Below, piece by piece: positions 60,001 to 64,000 of a DNA stretch of 64,000 nt. Under the pieces are notes generated by a model. It ran no database searches, had not been told where the DNA came from, and was given only the letters and a program-made list of their open reading frames with translations. Position 1 is the stretch's first letter. Every line of letters starts with the position of its first letter. The DNA lies in the NCBI GenBank assembly GCA_024734555.1, contig JANPWX010020199.1, positions 1,303,985-1,367,984 on the forward strand, read 5' to 3'. The stretch is from Trochalopteron elliotii (Eukaryota; Chordata; Aves; Passeriformes; Leiothrichidae). A program made the position numbers and the translations under genes.

Positions 60001-62750
60001 TTCCAAGCAAAAAATGGTATCATCCTTAAGAGTACAGAAAAACAATTTCAGTTTAAACGTGTTAAGAAAGGTATTCTTTTTATCCCATTAATTCAATAAA
60101 CACTAAGATTAAATTTCAACACAAACCTCATCAGGAGCAGAAACACATAAAGTGATGGTGTTGGACCATGACAAAAGTATTTAATTGCTCATTTTTAAAA
60201 AAATATTTTTCTTCTTCCTCCCTTATTGTCAATAGAAAGAAATCAGAAAAAAACTGATTTCAGGTAACTATGTAGTATGGCTCATGAAGATACCAGATCT
60301 TCAGTTACCAAGAAATACAGGAAGCTACCACATAATTTAAGTATTGCCCTTTTTAACTTTTAAGTAACACAAGTTACCATATAAAATGCACTACTAGTAG
60401 TTCATGGCCAAAGTATAAAATGCTTTTTGAGTATTAGAGAGGCAATGTTTCAACGCTGTTTATAGATTTATTCTTAACATTATAGATAGACAAGGCAAAA
60501 TTTTAAAAGTATTAATTTGCTTCAGGTATTTGTAACAAAGACTTAACAAAACCTATTGCTGACCTGTACCTGTTCTATGGTATTTATTTGGTTTAATGGA
60601 AATAAAAAAGAGAAATCAAATAGTACAAAAAAAGGAATTAAGTCAAAGTGACTACGAAAACAGGACTGAAAACATAAAGCATTCTACTTGCAATCTGTGC
60701 TTCAGCTGACTCTGGAAACTCACATGATGAAGTATCAGGCAGGTGCTGAAAGAACAAGTACTGTTTCTTTTTACAGTGAGAAAACCTGTGGCTAAAATCT
60801 GTCTCTACTAGAAAAAGCAGGTAAGCAGTGCTAAACATTGTGTACACTCTTCCTTTATTTCAAGTGCATAAATACAGTGCTTGAGTAATTTAAGATGCTT
60901 TAAATCACATTAGGACATCTTTTTCCTAACATTAATAGGTAAAGTTCTCTTAACTACCAGGATTAAGCAGTTTCTTTGTAGTAACAGGGACAGTACTAAA
61001 ATTATCATAAGAGCAAACAACATTCAACACCCAATGATGCTCTTTACTGCATCAATAACTTTATCAGAGTTTTGGACACCCAAAATCTGAAAATGTTTCT
61101 TTGATAGCTAATTTTGCAATTAAAGTATGTTTGCCTAACTTCATAACAAAATTCCACATGTGTAACATGCCCTCTTTTTTAAGAATTCTTACCTCTGGAT
61201 TGCATTTGTTCAGCTGGTCTGTTTGCATAAGTCTGTGCTTAATAGTCTGTAAAAGAGAATAAAGTCAACCGGCACACTGGATACCAGCCAACATATTCAA
61301 TAAATAGTGCATGAAACTTCCCAAATGACAACTTCTGTTAAATGTACTTCAAGCACAACATAGCATTTAGATTTGTCTACTTAGATTTGTGTTTTGGATG
61401 GTTAAAATATGAAATAGGGGAATAATGACTTACAACAAATAAAATATGGGCAAATTTTCCTTCCCATTTTCCCCTGCTATTGTCTGTTTGCCGTTATGTG
61501 GTTGCTCCGTAAGGACAGTGTTCCCAGATTAGACACTAGAAAACTAAACGTTTTCAGTTTTTCTACGGCAAAATGCCAACTATGGATTCCTCTTGCATGC
61601 AAAAAATATGGTAGTAGGTGCTAAAATGTATTACTGTTATAGCTATAATTAGTTATTACCTAGTATTACAATTTTACTAAAACATGTTACTAAAATACCC
61701 TTTGGAGAGACCATCCTGGAAGGGTTAATCCATCTGCACATTGCTACATAATAGCAGAGCACTTGCTGTATGTAAAATACATGAAAAGTTAACAACAAAT
61801 TTATTTTTTAAATGTCTGAAGGGGTATAGCCTTGATAAAATGTCACTGATAAAAGATGTAGCATTTGATGGTGCAGAGATTTAAGCAGCATGAGTCTTCC
61901 ACTTGTAATCTTGTGTTTGAACATTTTGTGTACCTCGAGGTCTTAAAATCTTTAATTTTTCTTCTACTAAGAACTTACAGTGCTTCATGTAAACAAGCTC
62001 CTAGAAATACACCATCATCCACATCACTGTAACTTACAGAGATAATATATTCTAACTCAAGGTATGCAGTTGCTTTTTCTTGACTTGAAATAGCGGTGTT
62101 AAATACTAATGTAACAATTTTACAAGGATTAGATCTGCGACAATATAAAACTAAAGAAGTGCATTAGCTCTACTTTTGATTTGTAATAAAAAGCATCCAT
62201 GTAAGTCAACAAAACACTGGTTCTACAATATGATTGTTTTGAAAAATGTCTTAGCGTAAGTTAGCTAGATAACAGGAAAATCATAGAAAGACTGTAATTC
62301 AAAGACATTTTGTTGAACAATATTTGCTACTATTTACCTCATCTATTACACCAAGGCTTTAAGAAGTACACCATGTCTTCTACACACCCATGCCAATGAA
62401 TTGCCATTACTAAGTTTTATTTTAACTAACAGTAGATGTAGTAAATATGGGATTATTAAATATTGCAGAATAAAAGGCAGGATCTAAAGCATCTACTTTA
62501 TTGGCTTAATACTATAATGAAAGATAGAGGCTTTTAATACAATTAATATACCATAAAATATATATAATCATATGTATTTAAAATAAATAATGCTAAAAAA
62601 GCATCAACTATTACTTACCACAGTAAAATACATATGTTTTATAATAACATTTTTCATTTCAGCAAGTTGCATTTTAGACATGACTTGGTCTGTTTCTTGT
62701 GAAGCCAGGAAATGGTTCATCTGTGTATCTTTGGGATTTTGTATTTCATT
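38541..62750 (-). CDS. SLF1: SLF1 (ANKRD32), 14 C-terminal coding exons
   Basis: SLF1 is the nuclear SMC5-SMC6 complex localization factor: with SLF2 it links RAD18 at damaged replication forks to the SMC5/6 complex. Human SLF1 has tandem BRCT domains at the N-terminus and ankyrin repeats near the C-terminus. Fourteen exons (62619-62750, 61193-61246, 57893-58051, 57181-57347, 55875-56012, 55030-55195, 48583-48727, 46769-46914, 46152-46307, 44698-44864, 44086-44189, 42001-42093, 41431-41613, 38541-39037) join without a phase error. All have GT donors and AG acceptors and total 2307 nt, 768 codons plus stop. Against about 1058 residues in human, some 290 N-terminal residues including the BRCT domains lie beyond 64000. 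No stop or frameshift was found, so the gene looks intact. Confidence 0.9.
39038..41430 (-). other. SLF1: SLF1 intron
   Basis: 2.4 kb, AT-rich. No exon or repeat recognised. Confidence 0.6.
41431..41613 (-). CDS. SLF1: SLF1 exon, ankyrin repeats 2 and 3
   Basis: It encodes DYAGWTPLHEACNHGSTVCV... and DGVTPLHDALSNGHVEIGKL, two full ankyrin repeats with the TPLH signature. Donor G|GTGAGT; acceptor TAATTCAG. Confidence 0.95.
42001..42093 (-). CDS. SLF1: SLF1 exon, ankyrin repeat 1
   Basis: It reads GETALHKACKNNKVERLIQL followed by LSLPGIDINVK, one ankyrin repeat. The donor AAAG|GTAAGT joins in phase 1 to DYAGW. Confidence 0.94.
42094..44085 (-). other. SLF1: SLF1 intron with compound microsatellite
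   Basis: 2.0 kb. It contains the trinucleotide repeat at 42656-42731; nothing else recognised. Confidence 0.6.
42656..42731 (+). repeat. compound trinucleotide microsatellite
   Basis: Successive blocks of (ATT)n, (ATC)n, (ATT)n and (AGT)n with minor interruptions, about 76 bp, in an SLF1 intron. All units are related by single-base change, suggesting stepwise mutation of one ancestral array. Confidence 0.93.
44086..44189 (-). CDS. SLF1: SLF1 exon
   Basis: It reads DLIFNKLRGKSEVQTAQTKE then SYLLAEEVYKRNIK. Phase 2 in, phase 1 out. Acceptor CTCTTTTCAG, donor AAAG|GTATTT. Confidence 0.88.
44190..44697 (-). other. SLF1: SLF1 intron
   Basis: 508 bp, AT-rich; no feature recognised. Confidence 0.7.
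44698..44864 (-). CDS. SLF1: SLF1 exon, basic linker
   Basis: A lysine-rich segment (MHKAKRKKIGQQPCPESQRT), probably a disordered linker and possibly part of a nuclear localisation signal (KAKRKK). It joins in phase 0 upstream and in phase 2 downstream. Confidence 0.87.
44865..46151 (-). other. SLF1: SLF1 intron
   Basis: 1.3 kb without recognised features. Confidence 0.65.
46152..46307 (-). CDS. SLF1: SLF1 exon, linker with short internal repeat
   Basis: It begins KLSLTYKPLPAFKSQFVIVD and ends with a repetitive stretch, DRMQDAGRMQANQGNHT, coded by GCAGGATGC-type DNA repeats. 52 codons, phase 0 at both ends. Confidence 0.85.
46308..46768 (-). other. SLF1: SLF1 intron
   Basis: 461 bp; an unrelated open frame on the + strand (46508-46819) is taken as chance. 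Confidence 0.7.
46769..46914 (-). CDS. SLF1: SLF1 exon
   Basis: It reads FSVCQLKTFICAIPSNWLQL and on to STEPLSLQKI. It begins with two bases completing an Asp codon (acceptor TTTATCCAG) and ends in phase 0. A later AG at 46814-46815 could give a shorter 45-nt exon, but only the long form keeps phase with the upstream exon. Confidence 0.86.
46915..48582 (-). other. SLF1: SLF1 intron
   Basis: 1.7 kb, AT-rich, no recognised feature. Confidence 0.6.
48583..48727 (-). CDS. SLF1: SLF1 exon
   Basis: It reads DFRSEVAGLLNAILGTVVDY, then WILSGLLMDKNVFHQVPDLA, and ends LAISCD in phase 1. Acceptor TCCATTTAG, donor G|GTGAGT. Confidence 0.9.
48728..55029 (-). other. SLF1: large SLF1 intron (6.3 kb)
   Basis: It contains an LTR relic (51230-51635) and a short CA/AAAC-rich patch near 49390-49450. 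No additional exon is needed: the flanking exons join in phase. Confidence 0.65.
51230..51635 (+). mobile_element. 5'-truncated LTR relic (ERVL-type) in an SLF1 intron
   Basis: It resembles the 3' two-thirds of a common avian ERVL-type LTR: GGGAGGCACTGAATGGAATC, ACTTATTAAACTGTCTTTAT, then GATTCTCTCCCTCAACCCAC, and an end near ACCCACTACACC. The antisense frame of 167 codons here is a by-product of this repeat. Boundaries are approximate. Confidence 0.7.
55030..55195 (-). CDS. SLF1: SLF1 exon
   Basis: It reads LVEGTNSQHQQVLPQTVLVK and on to ADWVILSHRELNGKND. The acceptor tract is a pure T18 run on the coding strand (55200-55217) before ACAG. Donor GAT|GTGAGT. Confidence 0.9.
55196..55874 (-). 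other. SLF1: SLF1 intron
   Basis: 679 bp; apart from the A18 run no feature recognised. Confidence 0.7.
55200..55217 (+). repeat. A18 run forming an SLF1 splice-acceptor tract
   Basis: Eighteen A on +, read as T18 on the SLF1 strand, directly upstream of the ACAG acceptor at 55196-55199. It serves as the polypyrimidine tract and is likely length-variable. Confidence 0.85.
55875..56012 (-). CDS. SLF1: SLF1 exon (second CxxC)
   Basis: It reads SCLYCETVCHTVTVSGREDE and on to FFFDLVKGEVEFLMK. The CLYC motif pairs with CPIC at the end of the upstream exon. Phases 2 in and 2 out agree with the neighbours. Confidence 0.9.
56013..57180 (-). other. SLF1: SLF1 intron
   Basis: 1.2 kb, AT-rich, nothing recognised. 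Confidence 0.65.
57181..57347 (-). CDS. SLF1: SLF1 exon (first CxxC)
   Basis: It reads GNTDAMFFARLCRVFYLTLH and on to LLQCPICKKGTWSLIEMLV. Acceptor TTATTGCAG, donor AG|GTAAGA. 167 nt, phase 0 in and 2 out. Confidence 0.9.
57348..57892 (-). other. SLF1: SLF1 intron
   Basis: 545 bp, AT-rich, nothing recognised. Confidence 0.7.
57893..58051 (-). CDS. SLF1: SLF1 exon
   Basis: It reads VKRVDWSRGTWSILQALVEE and on to APPVQLLHPLLEYVLL, 53 codons, phase 0 at both ends. Acceptor CATTTCTAG, donor TTG|GTGAGA. Confidence 0.9.
58147..58395 (+). mobile_element. LTR fragment (ERVL-type, 5' part)
   Basis: TCCTGGTTTTTGCCAGGATA then GAATTAATTTTTGCCATAGC and GGAGGTTATTCTATACCACC resemble the LTR piece at 12785-12960 and avian ERVL-type LTR starts. 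Old and truncated. Confidence 0.6.
58739..58955 (-). mobile_element. CR1 LINE 3' end
   Basis: It matches the CR1 piece at 16867-17161 in order and orientation: CATTGAGTCCGACC, CACCGCTAAAACATGTCC, AAATCCCTCCAGGGATGATG, GGAAGCCTTTTCCAGAGCTG. Strongly diverged and 5' truncated. Confidence 0.8.
61193..61246 (-). CDS. SLF1: SLF1 short exon
   Basis: Eighteen codons, TIKHRLMQTDQLNKCNPE, phase 0 at both ends, acceptor CTTTTACAG, donor GAG|GTAAGA. Too short for open-frame detection; supported by splice sites and phase. Confidence 0.82.
61247..62618 (-). other. SLF1: SLF1 intron
   Basis: 1.4 kb, AT-rich, nothing recognised. Confidence 0.65.
62619..62750 (-). CDS. SLF1: SLF1 exon, most upstream in window
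   Basis: 44 codons: NEIQNPKDTQMNHFLASQET then DQVMSKMQLAEMKNVIIKHM and YFTV. Acceptor GCTCTGCAG, donor GTG|GTAAGT, phase 0 at both ends. Confidence 0.85.
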
Positions 62751-64000
62751 CTGCAGAGCAAAAAAATAATACTTTGTTTCAAAGCTAACGGTCTAAGCAA
62801 CTTTTATGTGCTAGGCCTTTCTATCTATTGTATTGCAAACTGTATCTGCCTATATATGTTTATGTAATTGTGTGAGGGTCTACATCATGTGTCAGATAAA
62901 AGAGCTGCTGGTTTGGAAACAAACCACTGATGTAGGAAGTTACAGCACAGGAATTATCAAGGTAAGCTTCCCCATGTTTTTTTTTTCCTAACTGACTTTA
63001 GGTCAAATCACAATCCCTGTGGCTGACTCATAAACTAAAACCAGAGCTCACACGTTTTCAATTAGTCAAAAACGCAGTAAAGATTTTATAAGGCATTTCT
63101 TCTTCCACTTGTCTCTTCATTTTATGTAGACCACTACAACAAAATCTTTTCAGTTCTTGACTATAAACATAAAACAAATTATTAATTTAAAATTTAACAG
63201 GTATTACTTTCTTATTTTTACTTTAATGTTTTTGTCTTTTTGTCCAGTAATTAATTCTCTGAGTCCACCTATCATATTTTCACCTACTTCTTCAGAACAG
63301 GGAATGAGGAAGCATTTCTCAAACTGCTTTCCAACTCATTCTGGAAAGACTCTCACACCACACAATAACTTTTGCTTGAAAAAAATCACTATGAAAATAT
63401 TTTAAATTTACTGTATGGATTGAGAACATACATTTCAGTAACAGTTTCAATGCATGCTTTTCATCTAAGATACACAGGTTAAGAATAAAACACCATGTTT
63501 GTTTAAGATAAATAAACAGGTAACCACAAAAACAGACCCCTCCTGCAGTGTGATGAGTTAAGAATCATCAGATAGATAAAGGTGAAGTATTCCCTTGGCC
63601 TTTTTTTGTTGTGAGCAGGTGTGGTAGGCTTGGTGTAACTGGCCTATTAATTCAAACAGTTCAATCTGATGGGTGAATTGAATCTGGGACATAACAATAG
63701 AGAAAACACAATAGTGCATGCAATGACAAGGTGCAAGAAGTTTATACTTCCATGTTTTCAAGATAAACTTTCAAAAGTTACGTCTCATCCTATTTTCAGA
63801 TTTTCTTTTAAATGTATTGTTTAAAACAAATGTATTTGGCACTTGTGTAACTAACTCTAAACAAATATTGAGAACAAAAACTTCTTGCACATTTCAAAAG
63901 AGAGTGAAGTATTTTTGGTAACTAGAATATAGAGTTCTAAATAGCTTTTGATGAGCCATGAATAATTGAACTCTGATGCATTAACTAGTTTTTACTTCTT
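62751..64000 (-). other. SLF1: SLF1 intron, upstream part
   Basis: No further exon with both splice sites could be supported. Two coding-strand stretches with good acceptors (near 63155 and 63690) run into stops before any donor. The BRCT-coding exons are expected beyond the window. Confidence 0.55.

Larger units (their letters stand above)
58052..61192 (-). other. SLF1: SLF1 intron with LTR and CR1 relics
   Basis: 3.1 kb. Contains the LTR piece 58147-58395 and the CR1 end 58739-58955; the rest shows nothing recognised. Confidence 0.65.

Noticed and set aside
63040..63160. Possible extra SLF1 exon (acceptor TTTATAG near 63160, then a charged stretch)
   Set aside because: All three frames meet a stop before the only good donor (GTGAGC near 63050), so no exon can be closed.
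63560..63690. Second possible SLF1 exon after the acceptor TTATGTCCCAG near 63690
   Set aside because: The open frame runs to a stop without any GT donor in range; it could only be a terminal exon, which SLF1 does not need here.
1..64000. CRISPR arrays, operons, ribosome-binding sites, tRNA or rRNA genes
   Set aside because: The DNA is vertebrate; no regularly spaced repeat array and no cloverleaf or rRNA-like sequence was noticed.

Overview
The window is vertebrate nuclear DNA, almost certainly from a bird and probably a songbird. The evidence is spliced genes with GT-AG introns, CR1 LINE fragments ending in the bird-type (ATTCTATG)n tail, and dense avian-type ERVL and class II (ERVK/alpharetrovirus-like) LTR elements. 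No bacterial gene, CRISPR array, tRNA or rRNA was seen.

Two host genes converge tail to tail. At the left, on the + strand, are the last three coding exons of MCTP1 (stop at 4911-4913). At the right, on the - strand, are fourteen phase-consistent coding exons of SLF1 (ANKRD32), with the stop at 38541-38543 and the upstream end at 62750. These encode 768 residues. The N-terminal BRCT part must lie beyond 64000. The same pair is convergent on human 5q15, so gene order is conserved. By homology with the chicken map the locus is expected on the Z chromosome (a W gametolog cannot be excluded).

The 33.6 kb between the two stop codons is an insertion trap; I can assign roughly 20 kb of it to mobile elements. 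Left to right these are: a CR1 reverse-transcriptase scrap (11150-11420); an old ERVL relic whose middle is replaced by an LTR-like block (12785-15800); one CR1 copy (16867-26462, - strand) split by two retroviral insertions; an LTR-like block (26930-27952); an antisense solo LTR with a perfect 5-bp duplication (29939-30600); and a nearly complete ERVL-type provirus (31278-38075) with a perfect 5-bp duplication (CAAAG). The first insertion into the CR1 is a 7.2-kb ERVK-like provirus on the - strand. It lacks env, and its 3' LTR was itself hit 4 bp from its end by a solo LTR. The second is an env-plus-LTR fragment on the + strand. By hand count the ERVK LTRs differ at about 12% of sites and the ERVL LTRs at about 3%, so the ERVL is clearly the younger.

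All retroviral reading frames are broken (stops, frameshifts, altered catalytic residues). SLF1 introns hold two further LTR relics, one CR1 3' end and a compound trinucleotide repeat. I found no wholly new system. The points most worth a second look are the nested insertion record, the env fragment bounded by a 14-15 bp duplication that retroviral integrase would not make, the hydrophobic leader on the ERVL gag frame, and two features of SLF1: a histone-reader-like ankyrin signature and a paired CxxC motif.
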